Assembly: GCF_001949145.1 (NCBI RefSeq)
Contig: NW_019091458.1
Location: 86,857 to 146,856 of the forward strand
From: Acanthaster planci
Taxonomy: Eukaryota; Echinodermata; Asteroidea; Valvatida; Acanthasteridae
Length of the DNA: 60,000 bases
Direction: 5' to 3'
Below, in pieces: positions 33,801-41,452 of the stretch. The position numbers and the translations under genes are program-made. Position 1 is the stretch's first letter. Each line of letters starts with the position of its first letter. The notes under the pieces were generated by a model that worked only from the letters and a program-made list of their open reading frames with translations, was not told the origin of the DNA and did not search any database.

Positions 33801-35479
33801 ATTTTAATAATTAATATATAATATATTAATATTTAAAAAATAAATTTCTGTTTTTCTTACACAGTGGAGCATGTTAGAGTTTGTAAAATATGATAAAACC
33901 ACTTTGAAACCTCAAGAGGATATTTTCAAGTTGTTGACGTTTTGTTGAGGCTACTCATTTGTGTTGACGCTTGTTGACACTAAATAGCATTACCAGATTA
34001 GGCAAGCCAATCCCCAAATCACCCAGATCTATTAAATTACACATGCATGTACCCAGCCCTAAATCACATCTTGCATAACAGAGGTAGAAAGAGTTTACGA
34101 GGCTCAAGAAATTTGCTAGTCTCAACTCTGAACCAGACATTCACAAGCCGGTGACACCCCAAGAGTAGCCAGCCCCTGGAAGACTATTCACAGACTCTTT
34201 TTCAAGGGCTGGATGACATGAATTAACGGTGACAATAGCTGTATGCAGAAAGCACAGGAACGTACAGGCACCAGCAGAAGAAAAAGCAGATGGATAGTAA
34301 AGGATGCAGTTTGACAGTAACGGGAAGGAGAAATAAGAGGATTTATAAACATTCTGTGACGTCCTGCTTCAAATGATCGGCCCACACTCATAGTAACATG
34401 GCTGAAGGCAAAGCATAGTCGCCCTGCACTGTCAGTCAGTCCTTTGCACGGTCATTGCTCGATCAATCCATAAATCAGTTTTTAACTCCAAGTTGCAGCT
34501 CTAGCGGTTCTGTTTATTATGGAACACAGAACCCGAGTCAAATGGCGTCACCACTGACTATGTATCATGCACGTGGCCACACTCACAAGGTCACTAATCC
34601 AACCAAGTAGGGATCTACAAATCACATCTTGTAACAGTTGGACGTGGTCCAATGTTAAAAGGGCCGATTGGTAGATAGAGTCCTAATTGCTCAGACTACA
34701 AGGTCACAGGCTGGTCACAGGCAGAACAAATGTAATTTTGTCTGTACCAGCTACAAAGTTCAAATAAAATTCTATTTTGGCATGATTTTCTGATTTTTTT
34801 TAGAGAACACACTCAATCTTTTAAAATGAGATAAGAAAATAATATGGGAAGAATTCCATAAACACTGAACAGCACATGATATACATGTACATTGGCAATT
34901 CTTAAATGTAAATGTGGGATTTTCTGAGACTTTTCAAGTGTGCCATGTCAGGGAACACTCCGCTGAACTTGTGGCTAATTTCCAGACACCACCATGGCAC
35001 CATTTTTTAATTTGGGACTAAAGTGACACTGATCTGAAAACCAGTCTGAGAACATGCTTCAATATTTTTTCTCCACTAATCATGCTAACCAATGTTAGTC
35101 TACATTTCACTCTTTTTTAAGGACACATTATGTGTTTTTGTTCCCTGATGTTATGGCTGATTAGTATGACTGCGGGGGAAAAATCAGTGATATCCGTATA
35201 GCTGCCTCAGGAATATGGAACTCTTCCCATGAAGTTCTTCAACAATGAGGTTTGCAAACACTGTACGACCAGAAGAAAGTCGAGGGAAACGAAGTGCGTC
35301 ATGTTAGGGAACTCAACATCATGTAGGCCGTACATGTACACGTACAGGTACACCTACCCTATGTTAACTACACACGTGTACAAGTACGTACCAGGCAATC
35401 TTGCCCATTCTTGAAAGTCGTGCTCCGTAGCCCTCGGGTGATGATGGGCGCGAGCTTGTCTCCGTGACCCCGTACTCAT
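558..35479 (-). CDS. TRANK1-like: TRANK1-like protein (TPR, ankyrin and P-loop helicase), 5' 19 coding exons, 3' end outside window
   Basis: Nineteen minus-strand exons join in frame from an ATG at 35479 to 558 (4012 nt, about 1337 codons). All have GT-AG ends and every phase agrees across introns. Approximate order by residue: 1-29 leader; 30-165 TPR (KHQGNAII, YSNRCTAW, GYWRAATV); 166-397 helical plus ankyrin-like (GDTPLHCAV, FGDSLFHLVA); 398-476 Pro-rich; 477-610 Glu/Arg/Lys helix; 611-670 TPR-like; 671-922 ankyrin-like (GDTPFHSAL, AGNTLFHLAL); 923-1069 linker ending acidic; 1070-1233 a TRANK1-type module (LYEARLTKGGRILWEVAI); 1234-1337 run-up to Walker A (ILLLGRSGTG, cut by an intron before the expected Lys-Thr). 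In known TRANK1 proteins a UvrD-like helicase region follows, so the remaining exons should lie left of base 1. The family function is poorly defined. Orthology is inferred from architecture and recalled motifs, not from a search. Confidence 0.88.
2326..2517 (-). CDS. TRANK1-like exon 18
   Basis: The exon is 192 nt, phase 1 to 1, with donor GTTAGA. It encodes RVYSEIIRIWDIFTDHNKLS, AIDVIVKSVERGEECIIRKN and VGISKKSTTG, continuing the conserved module before the P-loop. Confidence 0.9.
3103..3403 (-). CDS. TRANK1-like exon 17 (TRANK1 module)
   Basis: The exon is 301 nt, phase 0 to 1, with donor GTATGG. It encodes VWKFLHDRQVPHKLKETA, GSGDWRGRLCKPLEG, KLYEARLTKGGRILWEVAIA and FSPRCSE. This conserved block precedes the NTPase region in TRANK1 proteins. 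The acceptor was set at gggtaacag (exon from 3403); a downstream AG is possible. Confidence 0.88.
3460..3491. repeat. Intronic perfect-like hairpin
   Basis: Arms GATGTGAGGACAGGT and ACCTGTCTTCACATT form an inverted repeat of about 15 bp with almost no loop, in intron 16. Related TGTCCTCACAT words recur at about 3560-3700, so the intron is a degraded repeat family. Confidence 0.6.
3718..3839 (-). CDS. TRANK1-like exon 16 (acidic)
   Basis: The exon is 122 nt, phase 1 to 0, with acceptor gtttacag and donor GTAAGA. It encodes about 25 mostly acidic residues, then AIDATIFDDLTWEVECTAK, which enters the TRANK1-type module. Confidence 0.88.
4627..4944 (-). CDS. TRANK1-like exon 15 (charged linker)
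   Basis: The exon is 318 nt, phase 1 to 1, with acceptor gtcaag (weak polypyrimidine tract) and donor GTGAGA. It encodes a polar, probably disordered linker with a helix KLRRELEQLLGALPMYVP and ends EEILKQGVEDEG. It has the same length as exon 14. Confidence 0.87.
5229..5382. repeat. 11-bp minisatellite in intron 14
   Basis: There are 14 consecutive units of GACTGACTAGT or close variants. GACTGACAAGA units interrupt the array at three points. Degenerate relatives (TTGACTAGTGA) extend back to about 5050, so most of the roughly 480-bp intron is derived from this repeat. Confidence 0.92.
5428..5745 (-). CDS. TRANK1-like exon 14 (ankyrin block 2)
   Basis: The exon is 318 nt, phase 1 to 1, with donor GTAAGA. 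It encodes FAILDLLLTKYSADP, RAGNTLFHLALTGG, AVKILSQHKVNPWLRDHGG and RVPLRMV, two or more ankyrin units. It ends in a Tyr/Ala-rich helix and PSVPR. Confidence 0.93.
7088..7271 (-). CDS. TRANK1-like exon 13 (ankyrin block 2)
   Basis: The exon is 184 nt, phase 0 to 1, with donor GTAAGT. It encodes SITPLAHCLKTENYELVNLL, LTHGASPKLLVMD and GDTPFHSALKIG, clear ankyrin repeat signatures. Confidence 0.92.
8177..8430 (-). CDS. TRANK1-like exon 12 (ankyrin block 2 start)
   Basis: The exon is 254 nt, phase 1 to 0, with acceptor tttgttgcag and donor GTTAAT. It encodes TTVQELADKNKWWSLFLLLV, GVSIMAFLNQWEG and RLTMVKALLE, helices that lead into the ankyrin unit of exon 13. Confidence 0.9.
9267..9446 (-). 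CDS. TRANK1-like exon 11 (TPR-like)
   Basis: The exon is 180 nt, phase 1 to 1, with donor GTAAGA. It encodes YQKGLMFQKQGKHDQAVPLF, a TPR-like helix pair, then DRCKDALVESLEHCQ. It sits between the charged helix and the second ankyrin block. Confidence 0.88.
9590..10080. repeat. Degenerate GATCC-rich tandem repeat in intron 10
   Basis: The phrase GTGATCCAAACTAGCCT and variants (GAGGTGATCC, TGAAATGATCC) recur about every 25-30 bp over about 490 bp. Faint relatives appear near 11430-11480 in the same intron. Confidence 0.8.
10250..10828. mobile_element. Foldback/MITE-like element in intron 10
   Basis: Imperfect terminal inverted repeats: AGCCAATTTCACGAAACTTT at the left, and the right end reads AGCCGATTTCACGGAAC on the opposite strand. 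Subterminal segments (TTACGCA, CATAACT, CTTATGC) also mirror each other. No coding capacity. The target duplication is unclear, so the superfamily is not assigned. Confidence 0.65.
11641..12043 (-). CDS. TRANK1-like exon 10 (Glu/Arg/Lys-rich helix)
   Basis: The exon is 403 nt, phase 0 to 1, with donor GTAAGA. After KPTWQQEEMVKQKQ it encodes about 120 residues almost entirely of E, R, K and Q with heptad-like leucines: a long coiled coil or single alpha helix. The acceptor is a tandem CAGCAG, so a one-Gln splice variant is possible (start 12043 or 12040). Confidence 0.88.
12632..12835. mobile_element. piggyBac-type MITE inserted in the Tc1 element
   Basis: TTAA at 12632-12635 and 12832-12835 flank 196 bp. 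The ends are CCCCTTCATGCC and GGTATGAAGGGG, i.e. inverted repeats starting with C-runs at a duplicated TTAA, the hallmark of piggyBac-type elements. It contains no ORF, so it is non-autonomous. Removing it restores continuous Tc1 sequence with a single TTAA. Confidence 0.88.
12970..13994 (-). pseudogene. Tc1-type transposase pseudogene
   Basis: The minus-strand ATG at 13994 opens MAKTGGISLETRQSVVVL, the usual Tc1 N-terminal paired-like DNA-binding start, followed at once by an in-frame stop. Further on, DNDPKHMSKLC near 13245-13270 and a Q/SPDLNP-like stretch mark the DDE catalytic region. Several frameshifts and stops make it inactive. The 3' limit is approximate. Confidence 0.85.
14260..15601 (+). 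mobile_element. Non-LTR retrotransposon fragment inserted in the Tc1 element
   Basis: Flanked by an 11-bp target duplication AATGTAATCAA (14249-14259 and 15602-15612). The 3' part encodes degenerate reverse transcriptase: LLYADDAAPVTHSATELQ (the YxDD catalytic motif, near 14770), then in shifted frames MEINLDKTVVVMQ and FPYLGSI, and LDSRKAKAATTFGRLQ. The 5' part (VYLGDPESYADGS) looks like leader sequence, so the middle appears deleted. The tail has no poly(A). Confidence 0.82.
15895..15954 (-). CDS. TRANK1-like exon 9 (small symmetric exon)
   Basis: The exon is only 60 nt and phase 0-0, with acceptor ttgtttcag and donor GTAAGT. It encodes SRPSAPAPFFDHSKLFAEPQ. The FFDHSKLF core repeats the FFDPSRIF of exon 8. 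It is too short to show up as a long open frame; splice sites and phase support it. Confidence 0.78.
16173..16349 (-). CDS. TRANK1-like exon 8 (Pro-rich, symmetric)
   Basis: The exon is 177 nt and phase 0-0, so it can be skipped without a frameshift. It encodes a disordered Pro/Gln-rich segment (MPGQRFPGPRFSPPN ... PSPPPSP) ending in FFDPSRIFNTP. A related motif recurs in exon 9. Confidence 0.85.
16475..16940 (+). repeat. TTAA-flanked dispersed repeat, copy 1
   Basis: Starts TTAAGGGAATAAATATGTG. It has a mirrored internal end (CACATATTTATTCCC near 16641), then unique-looking sequence including AGTCAATATATGATG, TTGACCAATCAGAATC and GTTAATACACGGTCA. The same order of segments occurs inverted at 26576-26999. 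It lies in intron 7. TTAA plus GGG ends hint at a piggyBac-type origin; the far end is not resolved. Confidence 0.72.
17094..17428 (-). CDS. TRANK1-like exon 7 (ankyrin block 1)
   Basis: The exon is 335 nt, phase 1 to 0, with donor GTAAGA. It encodes WVGLLEYLLSKVF, FGDSLFHLVAKTTGPF and DPSRKDRRGYMPLDVVPM, i.e. two ankyrin-like units. A Gln-rich tail (MRQQRNEQQFQQH) follows and leads into the Pro-rich linker. Confidence 0.9.
18569..18708 (-). CDS. TRANK1-like exon 6 (ankyrin block 1)
   Basis: The exon is 140 nt, phase 2 to 1, with donor GTGAGT. It encodes LVLELLKHGSKVEGLSQKEG and GDTPLHCAVENTLRTG, with the ankyrin signature TPLHCA and an outer helix LELLKHG. Confidence 0.92.
19107..19361 (+). 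CDS. Small nested ORF, 84 aa, unrecognised
   Basis: A plus-strand ORF inside an intron of the TRANK1-like gene (between exons 5 and 6). The ATG context AAAAATGG is good (A at -3, G at +4). It opens MALSDNHELMTPKTKSHSY and has no transmembrane or Cys motif. I recognise no family. The neighbourhood is AT-rich while this frame has balanced codons. It could be a small nested gene, one exon of a nested gene, or chance. Confidence 0.3.
   Translation: MALSDNHELMTPKTKSHSYPPVYSGTCEVTAPGLFRSIQNFLNKSLCTERLEKLYADKREQIGFGSTRYKCYSVGQGVPVTDKA
19990..20108 (-). CDS. TRANK1-like exon 5
   Basis: The exon is 119 nt, phase 0 to 2, with acceptor tttttttgtcag and donor GTAAAT. It encodes ALRLVFLRGGIQ, a Gly-rich stretch and AIDLRTIV. 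It is probably the lead-in to the first ankyrin block. Confidence 0.85.
22451..23087. mobile_element. pogo/Tigger-like non-autonomous element
   Basis: The left end CAGTGGAACGCGGCTATACC and right end GTTATAGCAGCATTGCACTG are imperfect inverted repeats of the pogo type (CAGT..AAC....TATA). Both are flanked by TA. Subterminal TATACCAAAC/CGAACATT words recur at both ends. There is no transposase in the 637 bp. Confidence 0.68.
23976..24076 (-). CDS. TRANK1-like exon 4
   Basis: The exon is 101 nt, phase 1 to 0, with acceptor ccttgcag and donor GTGAGT. It encodes KWKKSQFLFRLLDIPTSVW and VVQRLAKNKDYH, a helical segment between the TPR and ankyrin parts. Confidence 0.85.
26576..26999 (-). repeat. 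TTAA-flanked dispersed repeat, copy 2 (inverted)
   Basis: On the minus strand it starts TTAAGGGAATAAATATGTGC, then AGTCAATATATGATGG, GACCAATCAGAATCA and GTTAATACATGGTCA, colinear with copy 1 at 16475. Divergence and small indels show both are old. It lies in intron 3. Confidence 0.72.
27119..27284 (-). CDS. TRANK1-like exon 3 (TPR continuation)
   Basis: The exon is 166 nt, phase 0 to 1, with acceptor ctcttgtcag and donor GTGAGT. It begins GYWRAATVMKQMNKEDEALE, completing the TPR that starts in exon 2 (DPTFQK-GYWRAA), and ends in a helical segment TTLTVRLW. Confidence 0.92.
27675..28532. mobile_element. Probable second pogo/Tigger-like element
   Basis: Left CTGTAAAACTTTGATAACTC and right AACAAGGTTTTACTG are imperfect inverted repeats, with TA after the right end. 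Subterminal copies of the end sequence (GACTTAAGCGGGATTTTGG) occur inside the right half. The left target site is mutated. About 860 bp with no coding capacity. Confidence 0.42.
29047..29288 (-). CDS. TRANK1-like exon 2 (TPR repeats)
   Basis: The exon is 242 nt, entered at phase 1 and left at phase 0 (donor GTGAGA). It encodes EEFKHQGNAII...AIQFYSMAL, then TPRERATLYSNRCTAW and AFEDAMACISVDPTFQK, which is a textbook TPR helix-turn-helix pattern. A short TIR element lies about 50 bp upstream of its acceptor. Confidence 0.92.
29342..29593. mobile_element. MITE next to TRANK1-like exon 2
   Basis: Ends TGGGTAATTCCAGAAA and TTTCTGGAATTACCCA are near-perfect inverted repeats about 252 bp apart. There is no ORF. 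It ends 54 bp from the exon 2 acceptor, so it may affect the branch point or polypyrimidine region. No convincing target duplication. Confidence 0.72.
30371..30592. mobile_element. hAT-like foldback element built of GTACTCG words
   Basis: Starts CAGTGTTGTAGTACT and ends AGTACTCGACTACAACACTGG, an inverted pair. The flanking 8-mers GTAGACAC and CTAGACAC match at 7 of 8, fitting the 8-bp duplication of hAT elements. The 222-bp interior is mostly reiterated GTACTCG/GTACTTG. Confidence 0.75.
31584..32816. mobile_element. Possible degraded pogo-type element
   Basis: The right end TGTTCGACTGTA with internal CTCGT-rich repeats looks like a pogo terminus, and ACAGTTGAACA at 31585 could be its partner. 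Only about 11 bp match, so the pairing is tentative. Confidence 0.28.
33787..33847. repeat. AT-rich palindromic stretch in intron 1
   Basis: About 60 bp of almost pure A/T with TTAATATATAATATATTAA palindromes. Confidence 0.6.
35392..35479 (-). CDS. TRANK1-like exon 1 (start codon exon)
   Basis: The ATG lies at 35479 and opens M-S-T-G-S-R-R-Q-A-R-A with a His-rich stretch (HHH). The exon runs 88 nt and ends after ...EWARLP plus one base, at donor GTACGT. It is phase 1, which joins exon 2 as EWARLP-V-EEFKHQGNA. The start rests on this perfect phase match and a plausible TPR-linked sequence. The 5' UTR and promoter were not resolved. An additional upstream exon cannot be excluded. Confidence 0.7.
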
Positions 35480-36960
35480 TGTGTTTCGTTTTCAGGAATC
35501 TCTTCCACCTTGCTTGTCACAAAACATCGTCACAAATCTGGCCAAAGTAAGGAGGATATGACTGAAGGAGAATTTCATATAACGGGACTTTCCCTATCGT
35601 GCTTCACAGTGTCAGGCCTATCCACCAGAGGCTAGGATCTAGACCAAAGACAGCCAATAGATACGGCGGTAAGATCACAACCGGCCTTAGCTTATAATAA
35701 TAATGCTCCCTTACATGAATTATGCAATAGGTGTGCATATCACGCAGTAAGGCTTGCGTTAAAGCGCTAGCCGCCGGCCGCGCCGGTGCGCCTTGCGTCG
35801 GAGCGTTAGACACATTGAAGGCACCCAAAATTAAATACCAGGCTGAAATTCTAAGCCAATATTCCTCACACTGTGTCTTCAAACTGACTGGCAACAGCGA
35901 CTTAATATTCAAAATCTTGATGGAAATTGGCAAACAACATTAAAACATAAAGTTCATTTATTTTAGTGACACATCTCCCCCTGAATGACCTTGGGGATTT
36001 TTTGTTGAACTCCTTTTCTCAGTTGGGCCCGACTGCGGCCTTTGGCTCAGTATAGGGAGTGGGCCTACACGGATCGTACAGGCTTTTGAATAATGAACAG
36101 GTTTCTACTCTACTAAATACGATTATGTAAACTCGAAGAAATTGATCTCTGCGTGCCACGCGCTCGGAGATATATGGGCGGTCATGGAGGGACATAAATA
36201 TTCACGACTTGTCTTAAATATTTCTTTGAAGCACAAACACAATTTTATTTAAATTGTTTTGTGCCCGTGTCTGATTAATCATTAATCTATTTGTTGTCCT
36301 TGTTTCTATTTTTTTAATGCTGTCTTTAGCGTTTGGGATATTCTTATCCTATTGATGATTGTCGCTGAAATATTTATGGCTGCAATAAACCTGTGGCTGT
36401 GATGGTATTTTGGCAATCAACCAAAATGTATAAAAAACAATCAATATAGGGTGCCGTATGTATTCAGGATATAAAACAGTTTTGTTACGGTTTTTGCAAA
36501 CAGAAACTAAAATGTGTCATGGAGTACATCTATATTTTTTTCATCATTTTTTTTCTTGCGCCTATCTGGTTCTCCAAGACAACAGTACATGAACTTCAAG
36601 ACTCTTTCCTATATGCCCCCCCTTACAAACTAAATTCTGTGTGTGCTCAACTCCAAATCTCTGATGCCGTGCGGCGTCAGTGACATATCCGACCTTCAGC
36701 TTGCTTTCTTTTCGTGCAATATGGCCTGCTGTCGATGTAATGCTTGTGTCCATATACATGTATATCCTTTTTCAAATATGCCTAATTTATGGTCCCGTTT
36801 GACCTTCCACAGCTTGGTGACGTTGGCGTAAATTACCATAATATTACTTCGCCCGGTTGTGATAATGCCTCTACCTCATGCGTCCACGTGAATCAACACC
36901 AAATTGAGGCTGCGGTCCCAACTTCACACCTCCAATGACGTGTTCTCGTGAGTGCAGTGT
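35480..36960. other. Upstream flank of the TRANK1-like gene
   Basis: No ORF or exon that I trust. It should hold the 5' UTR and promoter of the minus-strand gene starting at 35479. I could not place a TATA box or transcription start. A short CG-rich patch (CCGCCGGCCGCGCCGG, about 35770) stands out. Confidence 0.4.
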
Positions 36961-37383
36961 NNNNNNNNNNNNNNNNNNNNNNNNNNNNNNNNNNNNNNNN
37001 NNNNNNNNNNNNNNNNNNNNNNNNNNNNNNNNNNNNNNNNNNNNNNNNNNNNNNNNNNNNNNNNNNNNNNNNNNNNNNNNNNNNNNNNNNNNNNNNNNNN
37101 NNNNNNNNNNNNNNNNNNNNNNNNNNNNNNNNNNNNNNNNNNNNNNNNNNNNNNNNNNNNNNNNNNNNNNNNNNNNNNNNNNNNNNNNNNNNNNNNNNNN
37201 NNNNNNNNNNNNNNNNNNNNNNNNNNNNNNNNNNNNNNNNNNNNNNNNNNNNNNNNNNNNNNNNNNNNNNNNNNNNNNNNNNNNNNNNNNNNNNNNNNNN
37301 NNNNNNNNNNNNNNNNNNNNNNNNNNNNNNNNNNNNNNNNNNNNNNNNNNNNNNNNNNNNNNNNNNNNNNNNNNNNNNNNNNN
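36961..37383. other. Assembly gap (423 N)
   Basis: A continuous run of N. Open frames crossing it are artefacts. Confidence 1.
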
Positions 37384-38036
37384 GTAGCACTAAGTCCACA
37401 GTGGCTGACCAGTAAATAAGCTGCCATAGGCAACGGTGATAAATACCTCCCATTCAAAAAATCAGGAAAATACTCACGAGTTTCTCAGATGTTCAAAACA
37501 CATATCCAATAAAAGCTCACTTCCCCATCTTTCATTTGCGTTTCATTTTTCAGTGGCTTAACCCATGACTTTGGAGATGGGCCTATATCTCCCCAGAGAT
37601 CACCCTAAACACGTCACGATGGGTCCTAAACTCCATTGCGAAATCATAAGGTAGAGCGATTTGGAGGGCCATGTTCTGTCCGATCATTGCAGAAATACAG
37701 GCAGGCAGTCCTAGTGGAAGATTCCACCATCTCGTCTTTCTTTACAAACCATCCAGTCCAATGGTTCCAAGAAATGCTCTGATTTGGTCCGTGCATCAAT
37801 GGTACAGGCAATTTTGGGCCTATTCACTTTGTTTACTTTGTTTAAAATACAAATTAAGAAAAGATAATGATTTTCAGGGTCTTAATTAATATTAACCAGT
37901 CAAAAATTATGAATGTAGTGAAGTAGTGCCCACGGACATTTACACGCACTGACTGCCAGTAAAATGTGCGCAAAACCGTAGTAATGAAAATCGGGGGCAA
38001 TCAGTCCGAGTCACTCACCAACATTTAAACACATAG

Positions 38037-38420
38037 ACCGCCAGCGTAATTTTTTCCTAGGAATTATCCGGAAGGTTAGGGGTAATTATCATAAAATGGG
38101 CGTATCTTAACCGTTGCGCATGCGTTATCATAAATGGGTAGGCCTACACGAACGACACAACAAAATTGTCCTTCTAGCCGACCTACATGGTACTGTAGCT
38201 CTGTTACAAGAGCGTTATTCTTAGAACCATCAAGCCGAGGGTAGTAATTTTTTCTTGGGGAATTAGTTGGTTGGAGGATTTTTTTATCATGATAAAGTAA
38301 AGCCCGACATTTACCTTAGCACTTAAGTTTCTAAGTGCCATTAACCCGATCGAGCTTGCCGTTAACCACGCCTTTTATGATAATTATCCCTTACCTTCCT
38401 AGGAAAACAAATTACGCAGA
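38037..38420. mobile_element. Foldback/MITE element
   Basis: Long imperfect inverted repeats. The left arm contains GCGTAATTTTTTCCTAGGA and GGGGTAATTATCATAAAA followed by GGCGT. The right arm is its mirror (TTTTATGATAATTATCCC, CCTAGGAAAACAAATTACGC). Each arm is about 60 bp and the element is about 380 bp. No ORF. Exact ends and superfamily are not resolved. Confidence 0.75.
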
Positions 38421-39429
38421 CCGTGATTTTCAGAAGTGTCGGCAAAACGATTTATGGCAGCCCGTATAATTGCGTTCAGTGCGTAGCAATGCACGGATAC
38501 TTTCACCTGTTTGCACAGTACTCTGCTACGTCTTGGTTTTAAATGTTGTAACTGCATTGTTGAATTTGAAAAAAACGTGGGTTGGATTGAAGTAAATCGC
38601 GTTTTTTTCTCAGTTTAACAATCGAAAAAGTTCCATAAACTTTTATGGAGGGAAATTTTCAACTAGGCCTATGTATGAATTCCTATACCGAGCAGTGAAT
38701 TTGCCCACGGTTTTCATTTTAGTTGGGCGCTGCTCAGATCGCTAAATGGTCATGTATTTTTAATGCGATCTGGCCATCTTTCCATTTTAATGTCTGTAGC
38801 CTCCGTAGAGGTGCATCCGTTGTGTGCAGCGGTTACGTATACACAGAGCCTCGCTGGTTTGCGCCACTAGTATCCTGATAAAAACTGGATAGAGGATGCC
38901 ATACGGCCAATCCAACCTGAGTTGAAGTACACCCTCATCGGCGGGAGAAAGACAGTCCGGTGAGAAGTTTTCTATCCGGGTTCCTGCACGAATGCGGCGC
39001 ACACTAGGATCGAGTTCGGGTGGCCTATTCTTGACACGGGTTTCTTGTTCTCGCGCTCAAACGTTGGGAACACGACTCAAGAACACTGTTCCCGGAACAG
39101 GATCACACACCGCCTCCTCGTCAGGGTTTACAGGAACACACGGAAAAACTCGTGAGATTTTGATTTTTGAACAGCTTTAAAAAAAAAATACAGATGGCTT
39201 ACAAAGCCGGAGACAATAAGCAGTTTTGCACAATTTAACACAGAAATGAATGTTCCTGTTTAAACAGAAAATAATTCGGCCCAGTTATCCAAACTCTCAA
39301 ATGACGTAGGCTACATGTACACGAACGGCGTCATGTTGCATGTTGCTTCCCATGACTACCAGTGATAACCAGCTGTACGTTTCCGGCGTTCGAGCGGCTG
39401 ACCCACGAACAACAAATCGAGCTGTTCGT

Positions 39430-41350
39430 CTACTAATATGCGAGTGAATTATATGTTCAACACACTTGCATGATATTGAGTTTAGGGAAACCAGTCTCTA
39501 ATTTGAAGGAGTAGCCTTATCGCCTTTCTTGTACAGGGCAGAAGCATTTGCTAGCAACCTGTCTTCTGGCAGTTCGCCAGTATCGAGAGATTGCTGAAAT
39601 ATTTGAGACAAGACTGGCGCAACTTCCTCAGCAGCTTCTTTCAAGCTTGTGGCTAATATCATCCGGGCCACTGGCTTTAGTAACGTTGATTTCTTTGAGC
39701 ATTTCAACACCCCCTCCACTGAAACGGTGATATCCTCCACAACGGGAATGTCAGATAGATAAAAAGGAATCTTATCTACATGTTCTGTAGTGAAAACTGA
39801 CTTGAACTGCTTCGCCAAAGTACAAGCTTTCTCTTTATCAGTAACGTGATTGACTCCATCAGTCCTCAGAGTGGGTATAGGCCCTACCTTGGTTCTCCGA
39901 CCTCTTGCTTTTAATGTACTTCCAAAACCCTCAGGGGTCCTCCTTCAAGTTGTCTACCACTTTGTTAACATACCTCTGGTATGCATATCTAAGTTCCCGT
40001 TTGACGAGCTTTCCAGCCACCTAATACTCTCCCATGACTCCAATGTAGCATTTTTCATGTTTTTTTTTATGAATTCTATGTCTAACTCTAATCAATCTTC
40101 TGATCTTACTGTTGAACAACGGCACATTCTGCTGCGGTTTTGACATCCGAAAGGGAATGTGCACATCTATAGCAGACAAACTTAAAGACTGGACTTGAAT
40201 GCGGTCCAATATGCCTAAGCAGATGTAACAGTATGAGCCTTGGAGAAGTTATCCTTAACGATCATTATATCTTCCCTCATTCCATCAAAATCAGTTGAAT
40301 AGAGATAAATTCTCCAGCGAGGACGGGGCTTTTGCTTTGCATTGGTCTTGAACACACAAAAAATTGCTTCATGATCATTTATGCAATGTTTAACTTCAAT
40401 ATGCTCAATGCTATTCGGAATTGAACTAAATAACAAGTCCAGGATCTTGCTTTTGTATCTGTGTACTGGTAGGTTGGTTGATATGTTGACATAAAAAGGA
40501 CTTATTGGCAATTTGAATAAGATGAGCTTCAGAAGGAGTCGCTGTTTGGATTCCATCACCCCAATTAATGGTTTTGGCATTAAAATCCCCAGTCAGAATA
40601 ATATTTGGAACGCTACGTGGATTCTGTGAGATCTTTGGAAGCGAGGAATCAGGACTCATCCATTCACTAAGTTTACTGCTGGGCACACGATAGTAGCAAC
40701 CAATCAGGAGTGTCTTACCAGACTGCAGGAGGATTTGAGCCCAGATACTTTCTGTATCTGAGTCTAACTCAGGGCAGGGAAGACTAGCATACTCATCACG
40801 AATAGCAATAGCCACTCCTCCTCCATTCAAGTTACGATCCTTTCTGTGAACAAAATTTCCTGGAAACAACTCATTGGTAGAAATCTATATGAGTTTCAGT
40901 GCCACAAATCACGTCCAGCTTATTTTTCTCAATCAAAGCATGAAATTCAGGAACCTTACTACGTAAACTTGTGGCATTAATTAAGACTAAGCAATCGTAG
41001 AACTTGATCTTTGCTCTTCCCTTTTTTATCGTGACTTTGTTCTTTTGCTGCAGGTGCACGTGGTTTTTGGCACTTGGGATTCACATGTGGAAAACTTTCT
41101 TGCTTGATCCAAATCACGCCCATGTAATTTGTAAGGAGACCAAACTTCACAATCACTACTGGAAGCAAGATCAAGATCCCCCAATGGTGTGTAGAAATTA
41201 TCTCGACTTAGGTTCAAATTGATGATTGAGCCACTGAAGTCCAGGAAATCGCATAGAGGACAAAACCAAGTAAATGACGACTCAATTTGATAGCCATGAT
41301 ACTCGTCGGAGACATCACAACATTTGCAACACTTCTTTACAACACATAGT
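39430..41350 (-). mobile_element. CR1/L2-like LINE fragment (PHD-like, endonuclease, start of RT)
   Basis: Read 5' to 3' on the minus strand in several broken frames: a Cys-rich PHD-like segment (CCKCCDVSDE, FTWFCPLCDF near 41300); apurinic endonuclease pieces (LRSKVPEFHALIEKNKLDVI near 40950; GGGVAIAIRDEYASLP, IILTGDFNAKTINWGD near 40600-40820); then the N-terminal RT region (QFKSVFTTEHVDKIP, QIFQQSLDTGELPED, YKKGDKATPSN followed by a stop). Homology fades near 39430, so the catalytic RT half is absent: a 3' truncation, unlike the usual 5' truncation. Confidence 0.85.
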
Positions 41351-41452
41351 GCATGAGAAAATGGGCGTGGTAACCACTGGAGGAGACCGAAAAACTAACC
41401 ATCATGAAAGATTTATTAAAGTACAACCCTCTATTTTTAAGCATCAATAAGT

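Noticed and set aside
36893-37457. Long open frames over the gap
   Set aside because: They consist of N translated as X; artefact.
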